Source: Fimbriimonadia bacterium (GTDB taxonomy: Bacteria > Armatimonadota > Fimbriimonadia > Fimbriimonadales > JABRVX01). Taken from it: a stretch of 64,000 nt of DNA. Within the stretch, counting starts at the first letter, position 1, and every line of letters begins with the position of its first letter. Shown here in pieces: positions 41,710 to 52,050 of this stretch. Below the pieces are notes generated by a model. It made no database searches and was not told where the DNA came from. It was given only the letters and a program-made list of their open reading frames with translations. The position numbers and the translations under genes were made by a program. The stretch spans positions 173,580 through 237,579 of the forward strand of contig JABRVX010000009.1 in NCBI GenBank assembly GCA_039961735.1, written 5' to 3'.

Positions 41710-42119
41710 GACGCCGACGCGGATTCACCCTGGTGGACGTGCTGATCACGGTGATTATCGTGGGAGTGCTTGCATCCGTGGTGATCCCGAAATTCCAGGA
41801 CGCACAGGTGAGGGCGAGGTACGCGGCCCGCGCGGCACTGATTGACATCTATAACCGTGCCACCGCCCGATACCAAACGGACACTGACCTTTTCCCCACC
41901 TCACTCGACGACTTGGCCGCGACCAGCGCTCCGCCGAACGGACTGCTACCCTCCGGGGTGCGAGTGCCGCTGCGCGCGGTGCTGTGGCACGGCCCCTACG
42001 TCTCGGCGGTGCAGAGCGACCCCGTTACTGGGCAGCCTTTCGTCTACATGACATCGGGATCGGCGATTGGCACAACGCAGCCTCCTCCGGAGACGGCGAT
42101 TGAGATGGCGGTCCAGTAG
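41706..42119 (+). CDS. GspG-like pseudopilin with Asp at position 5
   Basis: 137 residues. RRRRGFTLVDVLITVIIVG has a prepilin peptidase site, but residue 5 of the mature protein is Asp where nearly all pilins have Glu. The C-terminal part (DLFPTSLDDLAATSAPPNG, WHGPYVSAVQSDPVTGQPF) has the GspG-type layout. Glu5 is important for N-methylation and assembly, so the change may affect assembly. It overlaps pilC by 4 nt. Confidence 0.85.
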   Translation: MRRRRGFTLVDVLITVIIVGVLASVVIPKFQDAQVRARYAARAALIDIYNRATARYQTDTDLFPTSLDDLAATSAPPNGLLPSGVRVPLRAVLWHGPYVSAVQSDPVTGQPFVYMTSGSAIGTTQPPPETAIEMAVQ

Positions 42120-42231
42120 ATTGACGAACAAACCACGCAGGAATGCTGTGGTACCAACATGTTCATGGACCGACCGAACGTGGAATAGAACCGATGTGCT
42201 CGATGGAGCGAATAGGAACGAGGTGCTTGCG

Positions 42232-42666
42232 ATGGTGTTGAAGAGGTTTCGGAGTGGGTTCACCCTGGTCGAAGTGCTGGTGGTTGTAGTTGTTATCGCC
42301 ATCCTAGCCGCGGTGGTTCTCCCGAAATTCGTCAACTCCGGACTCCGCGGCAGGGAGGCGGCGCTCCGAGCCGAGTTGAAACTGATGCGGAATGCGGTAG
42401 AGATGTTCAAGAATGATACGGGAGCGTGGCCCGCCAGTCTGTCGGCTCTGACGGCGACTAGCGCACCAGCGACTGGGCTCGATGACTCCGGTACGAGCAA
42501 GAGCATCGTGGCCTCGCACTGGAAAGGCCCCTACCTGGCCACGATCAACAACGACCCGGTCAGCGGCGCAGCGTATAACTACGGCACCACGTCACCGGAC
42601 GTTGGAAAGATATCATCCAGCGCAACGGGGAACGACAGCGAGGGCAACCCCTATAGCGGGTACTAG
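42232..42666 (+). CDS. GspG-like pseudopilin
   Basis: 144 residues. The leader MVLKRFRSG precedes FTLVEVLVVVVVIAILAAVV with standard Glu5. The body has WPASLSALTATSAP and HWKGPYLATINNDPVSGAAY, closely parallel to the preceding pseudopilin, indicating a tandem duplication. ATG 42232 follows GAGGTG (7 nt). It ends the pil operon before a 12-bp terminator hairpin. One of this pair may be the major subunit. Confidence 0.88.
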   Translation: MVLKRFRSGFTLVEVLVVVVVIAILAAVVLPKFVNSGLRGREAALRAELKLMRNAVEMFKNDTGAWPASLSALTATSAPATGLDDSGTSKSIVASHWKGPYLATINNDPVSGAAYNYGTTSPDVGKISSSATGNDSEGNPYSGY

Positions 42667-42692
42667 CGGAAAGCGGCCTGGAAAGTTCCGCA

Positions 42693-42724
42693 GCCGGCCA
42701 CCTGAAGCGGGACAGGTGGCCGGC
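42693..42724. terminator. bidirectional terminator between pil operon and aroF
   Basis: GCCGGCCACCTG (42693-42704) pairs perfectly with CAGGTGGCCGGC (42713-42724), 12 bp and an 8-nt loop, followed rightward by a pyrimidine-rich GTCCTTCTCCTTCTGT. Confidence 0.75.
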
Positions 42725-42739
42725 GTCCTTCTCCTTCTG

Positions 42740-43780
42740 TCATTCGGCAAGCCTAGCTTCTCGCCCGACCGCCTCTGCCACCCGTGAAACCTGCCTAAAG
42801 AGATCGATGAGCACAGGCGGCTCCAACGCCTGCGCTGCGTCGGAACGAGCCTCTCGCGGGTTCGGGTGCATCTCAACGATCAGCCCGTCTGCTCCGCACG
42901 CAACGGCGGCTAAGGCCATGGGCGGCACCAGCCGAGCGAACCCTGTACCATGGCTCGGGTCCACGATCACCGGCAGATGTGATATCTCCTTTAGCACCGG
43001 CACGGCGTTCAGGTCCAGAGTGTTTCTCACGTAGGTCTTGTCAAGGGGATGGACGCCTCGCTCACACAGCACGACGTCACGTGCTCCGCGCGATAGCAGG
43101 TACTCGGCCGCCAGCAGGAATTCGTCAATCGAAGCGCTGGGCCCGCGCTTGAGCAAGACAGGGTGGCCAGACGCGCCCGCCTCGACCAGCAGCGGATAGT
43201 TCTGCATGCTTCGGGCGCCGATCTGAAGCATGTCCACGTGCTCTGCCACCATCGCCACGTCGCCGGGCGACATGACCTCGCTGACGGTGGAGAGGCCGTG
43301 CGCCTTCGCGGCGTCTCGCATGATCTTCAGCCCTTCCCTGCCCAGTCCTTGAAAGGCATACGGGGAGGTTCTCGGCTTGAACGCGCCTCCTCTCAGCATC
43401 GTGCCACCGGCCGCCTTTACCGTCTGAGCCGCGGCCATCATCTGGTCTTCGGTCTCGACGGAGCAAGGGCCTGCGATGAGGGCCAGACGCCGACCGCCAA
43501 ACTCGGTCTGCCCTATGCTGATCACCGTGTCTACTGCGTGGAACTCGCGGCTGGCCAGCTTGTAGGGACGGCTGACGTGGGTGACGTGGTCCACGCCATC
43601 CATGACCTGCAAGGTCTCGGCGAGGGTCTCGCGCGTCTCTGTGGGGATAGCGCTGACGATGCCGATGGCCACGCGCTCGCCGCCAGGCAATCGAATCGGC
43701 ACGAGGCCGTAACTGCGTATTCGTTCCTCAACCGCGCTGACGAGAGTATCGTCAGCACCGCGCGTCATGGCAACAATCAT
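42740..43780 (-). CDS. aroF: 3-deoxy-7-phosphoheptulonate (DAHP) synthase
   Basis: 346 residues. First step of the shikimate pathway, joining phosphoenolpyruvate and erythrose-4-phosphate. It is the type I-beta form: a ferredoxin-like N-terminal regulatory domain (about 1-90) followed by the KDO8P-synthase-like barrel with LIAGPCSVETEDQM, LRGGAFKPRTSPYAFQG, IGARSMQNYPLL, LLKRGPSASIDEFL and VIVDPSHGTGFARLV. Metal ligands in these motifs (Cys of GPCS, His of DPSH) are present. No clear promoter. Confidence 0.94.
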   Translation of the reverse strand: MIVAMTRGADDTLVSAVEERIRSYGLVPIRLPGGERVAIGIVSAIPTETRETLAETLQVMDGVDHVTHVSRPYKLASREFHAVDTVISIGQTEFGGRRLALIAGPCSVETEDQMMAAAQTVKAAGGTMLRGGAFKPRTSPYAFQGLGREGLKIMRDAAKAHGLSTVSEVMSPGDVAMVAEHVDMLQIGARSMQNYPLLVEAGASGHPVLLKRGPSASIDEFLLAAEYLLSRGARDVVLCERGVHPLDKTYVRNTLDLNAVPVLKEISHLPVIVDPSHGTGFARLVPPMALAAVACGADGLIVEMHPNPREARSDAAQALEPPVLIDLFRQVSRVAEAVGREARLAE

Positions 43781-43951
43781 CGTCTAGTCGTCCTCGCGCA
43801 TACCTGTGTCATTTCTCATTGGCGGCACTCGCGTAACTCGCCACGATCTCTGCTGATTCCCGCCTTAGCCCGAATAACAACGAATGACGTAGGAATATTA
43901 CTGCCCGTGATCCCCACGAAGGCGCGCGATCAGGGCACGACTTCTCGATGC

Positions 43952-43972
43952 GTGCGTCGTCCACAGACGCAC
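43952..43972 (-). terminator. weak hairpin after enolase gene
   Basis: GTGCGTC (43952-43958) pairs with GACGCAC (43966-43972) around a 7-nt loop, 18 nt beyond the enolase stop. No T-run follows, so termination is uncertain. The rest of 43781-43951 shows nothing recognisable. Confidence 0.3.
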
Positions 43973-43989
43973 GTCGCCACGCGGAATCA

Positions 43990-45330
<1,341 letters not shown>

Positions 45331-45331
45331 C

Positions 45332-45337
45332 TACAAT
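45332..45337 (+). promoter_or_regulatory. -10 box upstream of ruvA
   Basis: TACAAT, with a predicted start near 45343 and a leader of about 30 nt before ATG 45374. No convincing -35 at 17 bp. Confidence 0.35.
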
Positions 45338-45373
45338 CGGAGGTCCCTGCCCCATCCAGGCAGGTTGAATACC

Positions 45374-45964
45374 ATGATCACCAGGCTACGTGGCACCGTT
45401 CTCGAGCGCAGTAAAGGACGACTGGTAGTGGACGTCAACGGCGTCGGCTACGAAGTGGCGGTCAGCGATTCGGTGGAGCGCGTTGCCCCCGAGTCAGTGG
45501 ATCTGTTTATCCGACTGGTCTGCCATGACGGCGAATGGGACCTGTACGGGTTCTTGGGACCAGTGGAACGAGACGTGTTCGACCTCTTGAGGTCCGTCAG
45601 CGGCGTGGGACCGCGCACGGCGCTCGGGCTCATCGGATCCATGGGGGCGGGGGAACTCGCGAAGGCGGTGGCACACCGCGAGGCCAAAGCCTTGACAACA
45701 GCCCCGGGCGTCGGCCCGAAGCTAGCACAACGCATCGTCCTCGAACTTGCGGACAAGATGGGTGAGATGGCGTTGCTCGACAGGGCGGTGTCCCAAGTAT
45801 CAGTCTCCTCACAGATCGACGATGTAGAGGCTGCGCTGGTCGCGCTCGGGTATCCGAAGGCCGAGGCCCGCCGAGCCGCCCTTTCCGCGGCGGACGGTGG
45901 CTCCCACCACGCAAGCGTCGAGGACCTGGTGCGGAAAGCGTTGAGCCTAGTTGCGCGGAGATAG
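45374..45964 (+). CDS. ruvA: Holliday junction branch migration protein RuvA
   Basis: 196 residues. Binds four-way junctions as a tetramer and recruits RuvB. The OB-fold N-terminal [19 protein letters not shown], the helix-hairpin-helix pair [15 protein letters not shown] and [19 protein letters not shown], and a small C-terminal domain (about 150-196, for RuvB contact) are all visible. An in-frame TTG at 45365 is an alternative start. Followed by ruvB with 16 nt between. Confidence 0.95.
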   Translation: MITRLRGTVLERSKGRLVVDVNGVGYEVAVSDSVERVAPESVDLFIRLVCHDGEWDLYGFLGPVERDVFDLLRSVSGVGPRTALGLIGSMGAGELAKAVAHREAKALTTAPGVGPKLAQRIVLELADKMGEMALLDRAVSQVSVSSQIDDVEAALVALGYPKAEARRAALSAADGGSHHASVEDLVRKALSLVARR

Positions 45965-45980
45965 TGGGGGGATGGGCGAT

Positions 45981-47024
45981 ATGAGCTCCAGTCTGGAGCA
46001 GAGGATCGTGGCACCGGAACCGCAACCCGACGACGTGGGCGAGGGCTCGCTCCGCCCACAGTGGCTGCGGGAGTTCATCGGGCAGGCGGAGATGAAGGAG
46101 CGGCTGTCCATCTTCGTGGAGGCTGCACGCTCGCGCGGTGAGCCGCTAGACCACACGCTCCTCTACGGACCGCCCGGCCTCGGCAAGACGACCCTCGGCA
46201 ACATCATCGCGCACGAGATGGGAGTGCCCGTCCGAGTCACCTCTGGCCCTGCCATCGAGCGACCCGGCGACCTGGCTTCCATCCTCACGAACCTGGAGCC
46301 AGACCAGGTGTTGTTCATTGACGAGGTCCACCGTTTGCCTCGCACCGTAGAGGAAGTGCTCTACCCAGCGATGGAGGACTTCAAACTGGACATCGTCATC
46401 GGCAAGGGTCCCAGCGCAAACGCCATCCGCCTGAACTTGCCGCCCTTCACGATCGTCGGCTCCACGACACGAATCGGCTTGCTCTCGGCACCGCTCCGCG
46501 ACCGGTTCGGCGTGGTGTTCCATTTCGGCTTCTACGAGCCCGAGGACCTGAAGCGGATTGTCGAGCGCTCCGCAGCATTGCTGGACGTGAAGTGCACGCC
46601 GGACGGCTCCGAGGAGATCGCCGGCCGGTCGCGCGGAACACCGCGCATAGCCAATCGTCTACTAAAGAGGGTGCGCGACTATGCCCAGGTGCGCGCCGAC
46701 GGCGTGATCACGCGCGATGTCGCGAAAGCTGCGTTGGCAATGCTGGAGGTGGACGCAATCGGATTGGACCGCGTGGACAGAACGTTGCTATCCACTATCA
46801 TCCGCAAATTCGGCGGTGGGCCGGTTGGTCTCGACACCCTCGCGGCCGCCATCAGCGAAGATGCCGGCACAATCGAAGACGTGTATGAGCCGTTTCTTAT
46901 TCAGCTCGGTTTCCTGAATCGAACGCCGCGGGGACGTTGTGCAACCCCGCACGCGTACCGACACCTGGGAGTGCAGATTCCTGCCGAAGCCGAGTCGTTG
47001 TTCGATACCGGAGGTGGATCGTGA
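45981..47024 (+). CDS. ruvB: Holliday junction ATP-dependent helicase RuvB
   Basis: 347 residues. AAA+ motor with [12 protein letters not shown], Walker [14 protein letters not shown], Walker [12 protein letters not shown], sensor [20 protein letters not shown], and sensor [19 protein letters not shown], plus the winged-helix DNA-binding end. ATG 45981 is preferred to upstream starts because of the purine-rich GGGGGGATGGG before it. It overlaps the next gene by GTGA. Confidence 0.96.
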   Translation: MSSSLEQRIVAPEPQPDDVGEGSLRPQWLREFIGQAEMKERLSIFVEAARSRGEPLDHTLLYGPPGLGKTTLGNIIAHEMGVPVRVTSGPAIERPGDLASILTNLEPDQVLFIDEVHRLPRTVEEVLYPAMEDFKLDIVIGKGPSANAIRLNLPPFTIVGSTTRIGLLSAPLRDRFGVVFHFGFYEPEDLKRIVERSAALLDVKCTPDGSEEIAGRSRGTPRIANRLLKRVRDYAQVRADGVITRDVAKAALAMLEVDAIGLDRVDRTLLSTIIRKFGGGPVGLDTLAAAISEDAGTIEDVYEPFLIQLGFLNRTPRGRCATPHAYRHLGVQIPAEAESLFDTGGGS

Positions 47025-48211
47025 GATGCACCCACTGTGGGGCGGATAATCCGGACGACAGCGCTTTCTGTAGAAAGTGCGGTCGGCGTCTCCTGTCGCC
47101 TCGCCCTACTCAGGTCATTGACTTCGAGAAACTGCTGAACGACGGTTACGCATCGCTGGACGCCGGACACACAGGAGAGGCGCTGCTTGCCGCGGAGGGC
47201 ATTCTCCGCTCGGACCCCGCCAACACCTCCGCACTCGCACTCAAATCGCTGGTGCACGAGCGAACCGGCGACCTTGACCAGGCGATTGACGCTCTCGAGC
47301 AGCTCGTGACTCTCAACCCGGACAGCACGCCGGACCGGCGGCGCTTATTGGAGCTGCGGGCTCGACGCGGCTACCCGACCTACCGGGTGCAGCGCCCGGT
47401 CACTCCAACAGGCTCGCCTTTGCTCGCGGCAAGTCTCACCGCCATCGTGTTCCTAGTGTGCGCACTGGCGTTCACCCTGATCGTCTTCCGCGACAGACCC
47501 GAGCAGACCCAGGCAGGCGAGATGAACGGCCGGCCTGCAGCCACTGAGACCTCCCGCGAGTACGCTCAAGTACCGACGACGGGCCAAACGCCTGGTGTTC
47601 CGCCCATCAACCATTATCGTCCCGAGGCCGCACAGCAACCCGCAACCTCGCAACCTGTCACCGTCGCACCCGGTGCGTCCGCCCCCACCGGCGCGCTGCT
47701 ACCGCCGATCGTGCCGATAATCGGCGGCGAAGGCTCGGCGAACAACGACACGAACATCGCTGGGACCACAACACAGCCGGCCGAGCCAGGCGGCGCGGTC
47801 ATGCCCTCTCCGCCGTCCACCGACACCCGTCCACCAGCACCAAGGTCCATTATCGAGGTCTCCGTGACACCTCCCAGCGGCTCGGGAAGCGCACCGACTG
47901 GCCCGAGCGAGGACCAGGAGTCGCTGAACTACCTTAGGATCGCGCAAGCACAGCAGCAGCAGGCGGACTACGCGAAGGCGATCCAGACCTACCGGAAGGC
48001 TCTGCCCGGTGCGCGTTTTCCCGGCAGGATTTACCAGGCGATCGCCCTCTGCCACTACCGGCTGGGCCAGATGAACGATGCGGCGGCGGCCTATGAAAAG
48101 GCTATCCAAGCCTACGACGCACAGGCCCGCTCAGGGTACGACGTCAACGGTGCGCAGGCTGGCATCGCTGCATGTCGGGCTGGCCTCCGTGCGGTTCGGG
48201 CGGGAGGATAG
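47021..48211 (+). CDS. zinc-ribbon/TPR membrane protein
   Basis: 396 residues: an N-terminal zinc ribbon [19 protein letters not shown] (about 3-21), a TPR pair (about 40-105), one membrane helix ([20 protein letters not shown], about 136-156), a Pro/Thr-rich linker of about 140 residues, and C-terminal TPRs (about 310-385). The zinc ribbon and first TPRs should face the cytosol and the second TPR the periplasm. The GTG start has GGAGG 6 nt upstream and overlaps the ruvB stop. Function unknown. Confidence 0.8.
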   Translation: MRCTHCGADNPDDSAFCRKCGRRLLSPRPTQVIDFEKLLNDGYASLDAGHTGEALLAAEGILRSDPANTSALALKSLVHERTGDLDQAIDALEQLVTLNPDSTPDRRRLLELRARRGYPTYRVQRPVTPTGSPLLAASLTAIVFLVCALAFTLIVFRDRPEQTQAGEMNGRPAATETSREYAQVPTTGQTPGVPPINHYRPEAAQQPATSQPVTVAPGASAPTGALLPPIVPIIGGEGSANNDTNIAGTTTQPAEPGGAVMPSPPSTDTRPPAPRSIIEVSVTPPSGSGSAPTGPSEDQESLNYLRIAQAQQQQADYAKAIQTYRKALPGARFPGRIYQAIALCHYRLGQMNDAAAAYEKAIQAYDAQARSGYDVNGAQAGIAACRAGLRAVRAGG

Positions 48212-48214
48212 GAC

Positions 48215-49762
48215 TTGCGGCAAACGGTCGTCCTGGCATGGCTGCTCTGGGCAACCGCCGTCCTGGGGCAGCAACCACGCCTGCTTATCCACCAAGAACG
48301 TTCGGCAGCCTCTCCAGAAACCGACCCGAACATCGTCATCGTGCGCGTGCTGGAGCAGGAGTTGGATCAAACAGGCAAGGTGCTGCCCATCATCTACTCA
48401 CCGCAATCCCGCCTCGTGCAGCTTGCCATCGCACAGGGGAAGCTGAAGGAGGCGTTCGCAGCACCTTCTCGGCAACAGATCTCCGACATCGCAAAAGCGC
48501 TGGAGTGCAAATACGTGCTCATCGTGGCGGCACAGGTCGTCGGCGATGCGGTTCAAGTTTCCGGCGAGTTGCACCGACATGGTGCGCGCGAACCAGTGTG
48601 GGGGCCGGTCCAACAGAGTTTCAGTGCAGCAACCCCCGCCAAGTTGGACCTCGACATGGCCGCCGCCTCTGCAGCGCGAACCATAGCCCTGCAGCTCGTC
48701 AACGGCCCTCTCGCTGCCGAGGAGAGCCAGCCACCACTACCGCCTGTGGACCCTGGTTCGGGATCCGGCATCACCACTCCGCCCGCTGATCGAGAGAACA
48801 AGCCTCTGCGCGACGCAAAGGCCGCTCTCGAGCGAGGCGACCATGCCGAGGCCGCTTCCCTTCTACGCACCGCTGTGGACCGCGACCCCTTGAACCCCGA
48901 GATTCGTGCCACGTTGACCTCGGTGTACAGCTCACTCGGACTTCATGATTTGGCGGTCGCCGAAGCGGTTCGTGCTCGATCGTTGATGCCAGAGGAGCGT
49001 TCCACGCAACTTGCCTATGCCCGCACTCTCATGCAGGCCGGACGGCTACGAGAAAGCGAAGTGGCCTATCGAGAGATGCTCGACAAGGACAAGGATTGGA
49101 TCGAGGCGATGGTCGGACTAGCCGAGGTGCAGATTGCCCGCCTGCTTCCTCAGGAGGCCGAACGCCTCTATCGCCGTGCCCGCGAACTTGCCCCTAAGGA
49201 CCCAGACATCGCCTGGGGCCTGTCCGAGGTGCTGGCTATGGAAGGTGACTTCGCCGGCAGTTTGCGTGAGCACGACGCAGCCGTGGCGCTCGGCATGTCC
49301 GCCGACCCTTCGGCCGCGGCCAAGCGATATGACCGACTCGCAGCCCTTATCACTGGTCTCGCGGCACAGCTCGCAGCGGAAACCGAGGAACTACACGCAG
49401 AGGCTCTCAGGACTCGTGAGACCGATAGCTTCGACCTGAGCGCTCGAATCGCCACACTACTCGGTCGAACCAACAACCTATGCAGCTATCTCGACCAGCT
49501 TCCGCCGCCTGCTGTACATCGTGCTAGCCACTCTCGTAGGGTACTCGGCATGAATCTTATGAGCCAAGCGATCCTCGCGATCAAGCGAGCGGTCGAGCAA
49601 AATGAGAAGGACCCGCTGGACGAAGCCGTTGTAAGCCGCGCCGAGGCGGTACGGGAGATGCTCGAAGCGGTGAAGGTCTTCGAGCAGGAGCAGGCCGAAG
49701 AGCGGGCACAAAAAACAGCCACCCCGGGCACAAATGAAAAGTCGCCCTACCCGGAGCGATAG
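48215..49762 (+). CDS. exported TPR protein
   Basis: 515 residues: signal peptide (MRQTVVLAWLLWATAVLGQ), an N-terminal region of about 120 residues (LLIHQERSAAS, VIVRVLEQELDQTGKVLPI) resembling the lipoprotein/FlgO-type domain, and five or more TPRs (about 195-400). The TTG start at 48215 has GGAGG ahead of it and sits 3 nt past the previous stop, so both TPR genes travel with ruvAB. Partner unknown. The stop codon lies inside the terminator hairpin. Confidence 0.75.
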   Translation: MRQTVVLAWLLWATAVLGQQPRLLIHQERSAASPETDPNIVIVRVLEQELDQTGKVLPIIYSPQSRLVQLAIAQGKLKEAFAAPSRQQISDIAKALECKYVLIVAAQVVGDAVQVSGELHRHGAREPVWGPVQQSFSAATPAKLDLDMAAASAARTIALQLVNGPLAAEESQPPLPPVDPGSGSGITTPPADRENKPLRDAKAALERGDHAEAASLLRTAVDRDPLNPEIRATLTSVYSSLGLHDLAVAEAVRARSLMPEERSTQLAYARTLMQAGRLRESEVAYREMLDKDKDWIEAMVGLAEVQIARLLPQEAERLYRRARELAPKDPDIAWGLSEVLAMEGDFAGSLREHDAAVALGMSADPSAAAKRYDRLAALITGLAAQLAAETEELHAEALRTRETDSFDLSARIATLLGRTNNLCSYLDQLPPPAVHRASHSRRVLGMNLMSQAILAIKRAVEQNEKDPLDEAVVSRAEAVREMLEAVKVFEQEQAEERAQKTATPGTNEKSPYPER

Positions 49763-49769
49763 GGCGACT
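49740..49769. terminator. terminator overlapping TPR-gene stop
   Basis: AGTCGCCCTA (49740-49749) pairs perfectly with TAGGGCGACT (49760-49769) around a 10-nt loop; the TAG stop (49760-49762) begins the second arm. AAAA precedes and GCTTAG follows, so it may serve both convergent genes. Confidence 0.6.
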
Positions 49770-49861
49770 GCTTAGATACCTTTCGGTACCTCGCATGGGA
49801 AAAGGAGGACATGCGTACCTATTGAACGCTCGTTGCCTCGCCTGGGTTCCCAACCGCCCGC

Positions 49862-50776
49862 TTATGGTCCGATAATCTCGCGCACCGCCTCGTCCGCATA
49901 GGGTGGCCCGCCTTCCGGCGCTGCGCTAGGCCTCAGCTCCAGCACCTCGCAGCTTCGCAGAGCATGCGGTACGGATGTTGCTGCATGCGCACGCAGGAGC
50001 GGCTTCTCGTCACCCCCGACAGTCTGCCCGGGCAGGATTGTTTGACCTTCAATCACGTAGGACGCCATACCCAGCAAGAAGCTTACAGCCGCCGTCTTAC
50101 TGCTCTCATCGCGAAGTAGCACTGCCAGCTCCGGCTTTCCGAACCGATACAGCCCGAAGGTGGCCGCCCAGTACCCCGGCCAAGACTCGCTGGGCAGAAT
50201 CGGCACCGTGCAGAAGAGCAACGCTGGGTGCTCGCGGCTTCTCTCCTCGAGTTGCGTCCACTCCCCGGCATCCCACCAGCGATTCACACCCACGTCTCGC
50301 ATCACCCCCGCACTCTGAACCGCAATGCGATCGCCCAGACGATACATGAGGCCGCACGCTGCGTCCGGGTTCGGGCCGGGCTCTGAGATGCGAAGCGCTG
50401 CGATGACGGGCTCTTGCTCCAGGATCGAGGCCACTCTCCTGCCCACTGGCCTGCTCGAGTCCGGGGAGTTGTCGCGCGTCTCCTGGGCTGCACCCGCCAC
50501 GGCGTCTAGTGGCGCGACCCGGATGGAGAGCGCAGTCTTGCGATCCGTCGTTACCACCCCAAAGTCGCCATGCTCCAGTCTCGCGTGCATCAGGTCAATC
50601 TGCTCCGGCGTCTTGTCGAGAGGGACGATGTAGCCCGGGATCGCTCCATTGGAGCCTGCCTTGTTCGCAATGGAGAGCAGTGGAGGAGCCTCCGCCTCGG
50701 GGTAGATGACCGCGATGCCCCACTGCTCCTTGCGGAACTTCTCCTTCCCTTTCCGACCTTTGGAGAACGGCCACAT
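49862..50776 (-). CDS. conserved-looking protein of unknown function
   Basis: 304 residues beginning MWPFSKGRKGKEKF, soluble, with no signal peptide. Segments such as WGIAVIYPEAEAPPLLSIA and TILPGQTVGGDEKPLLRA show no motif I recognise. ATG 50776 overlaps the glycosyltransferase stop (TGATG) and has GGGGAAAGG upstream, so it is co-expressed with that gene. Function not assigned. Confidence 0.75.
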   Translation of the reverse strand: MWPFSKGRKGKEKFRKEQWGIAVIYPEAEAPPLLSIANKAGSNGAIPGYIVPLDKTPEQIDLMHARLEHGDFGVVTTDRKTALSIRVAPLDAVAGAAQETRDNSPDSSRPVGRRVASILEQEPVIAALRISEPGPNPDAACGLMYRLGDRIAVQSAGVMRDVGVNRWWDAGEWTQLEERSREHPALLFCTVPILPSESWPGYWAATFGLYRFGKPELAVLLRDESSKTAAVSFLLGMASYVIEGQTILPGQTVGGDEKPLLRAHAATSVPHALRSCEVLELRPSAAPEGGPPYADEAVREIIGP

Positions 50777-51909
50777 CAACCTTTCCCCTCCAATCGCTTG
50801 GAAGTGCACGCCTCTTCGAACACCTGACCGTACCCGGCTATCATGATCTCCCGAGTGTATCGTTGTTCGACGACCCGGCGTCCAGCGGCGCCCATTTGGA
50901 CCCGAAGGTTCTGGTCTCCCAGCAGTCTCGCCACATTCGCGGCCATCGCTTCCACATCGCCTGGCGGCGAAACGAATCCGTTGAGCCCGTCCTCCACTAT
51001 GTCACGCACGCAACCCACGTCTGTGGCGCACACGGGTACGGCACACGCCATTCCCTCGAGCAGAACCTGGGGAAACGCCTCTAGGTGGCTCGTGAGCAGC
51101 AGAACGTCGAAGGCAGCCACCATCGGTGCGACATCCCGCACCGCCCCGTGAAAGGTAACACTGCCGCCAAGTCCCAAATCCGTGGAGAGTCTCCGAAGAT
51201 GTTCCATCCGTGTGCCATCCCCTGCGACATGGAAGTGTGCCTGCGGATGCAGGGCAAGCACCGACTCGGCAACTCGAAGGAACATCTCGTGGTTCTTCTC
51301 CGGCCGGAGGGCGCCCACGATGCCGACATGGAGGGCGTCCGGAACGAATCCCATGGCGGCCCGAGCCGCATCCTTCGCTTCAGGAGGAGCGAAGCGCGAG
51401 ACATCCACTCCCACCGGCACGATCCGAACGGCTTCCCGCCGTGCCCCATCGTTACGAATCACGTAGTCTCTGTGGGCCTCCGAGAGACAAACGACGGCGC
51501 TCGCCACCGGAAGCGCCATCTTCTTTGACAGCCAGGAACGGCGGCTTCCCTCATAGTGACCCATCGAGTGAACGGCGATCACCAGCGGCGGTGCATGCCC
51601 CGCTCGTCGCAGCGCACCAGCCCAGAAGAGGGGCAGCGTGGAATCCGTAACGTGCAACAAGTCCGGTTTCTGCTCTCGCAGGAGTCTCCTGAGCCGGAGG
51701 TAGATCAAGGGGTCCATTCGCACCTTCGCCAAGCGGGCCGTAACGGAGTAGCCCGCCTCACGCAGCAGAGCTCCGACCGGCCCCTCATCGTAAAGCGTGG
51801 AGAATGAGAAGCCGAATCGCTCGCCGGACAGGCCGCGAGCGACGGTTTCAATCACCCGTTCCGCTCCGCCGAAGGGCATCCGAGCATGGAGCGACAGCAC
51901 ACGAATCAC
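50776..51909 (-). CDS. GT4-family glycosyltransferase
   Basis: 377 residues. GT-B fold: N-terminal LHARMPFGGAERVIETVA, the donor-binding VGIVGALRPEKNHEMFL, and HLEAFPQVLLEGMACAVPV with the conserved E-x7-E type block of family 4. It adds a sugar to a lipid- or protein-linked acceptor at the cytosolic face. The GTG at 51909 is chosen because TATAAT ends exactly 6 nt upstream and no Shine-Dalgarno exists; the longer reading to 51984 overlaps this promoter. Confidence 0.88.
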   Translation of the reverse strand: MIRVLSLHARMPFGGAERVIETVARGLSGERFGFSFSTLYDEGPVGALLREAGYSVTARLAKVRMDPLIYLRLRRLLREQKPDLLHVTDSTLPLFWAGALRRAGHAPPLVIAVHSMGHYEGSRRSWLSKKMALPVASAVVCLSEAHRDYVIRNDGARREAVRIVPVGVDVSRFAPPEAKDAARAAMGFVPDALHVGIVGALRPEKNHEMFLRVAESVLALHPQAHFHVAGDGTRMEHLRRLSTDLGLGGSVTFHGAVRDVAPMVAAFDVLLLTSHLEAFPQVLLEGMACAVPVCATDVGCVRDIVEDGLNGFVSPPGDVEAMAANVARLLGDQNLRVQMGAAGRRVVEQRYTREIMIAGYGQVFEEACTSKRLEGKG

Positions 51910-51915
51910 GCCTGC

Positions 51916-51921
51916 ATTATA
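51916..51921 (-). promoter_or_regulatory. -10 box, leaderless promoter of GT4 gene
   Basis: TATAAT on the minus strand, then GCAGGC and the GTG start. The hexamer is a perfect consensus; no -35 was seen. Confidence 0.6.
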
Positions 51922-52013
51922 GACGCCTGCTCGGTGGCCCGGCGTACTTCGGGATACCCAGACATGGCTCCCGAATCGGGCCAAAACGGCTGCTTTCGTG
52001 GCCTCGCACAGGG

Positions 52014-52019
52014 TAAAAT
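52014..52019 (+). promoter_or_regulatory. possible -10 box upstream of gyrB
   Basis: TAAAAT about 32 nt before the TTG start, with AGGAG ribosome site in between. TATACG (52023-52028) is an alternative. Confidence 0.3.
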
Positions 52020-52050
52020 CGGTATACGAACTTCAACAGGAGTGAACAGC

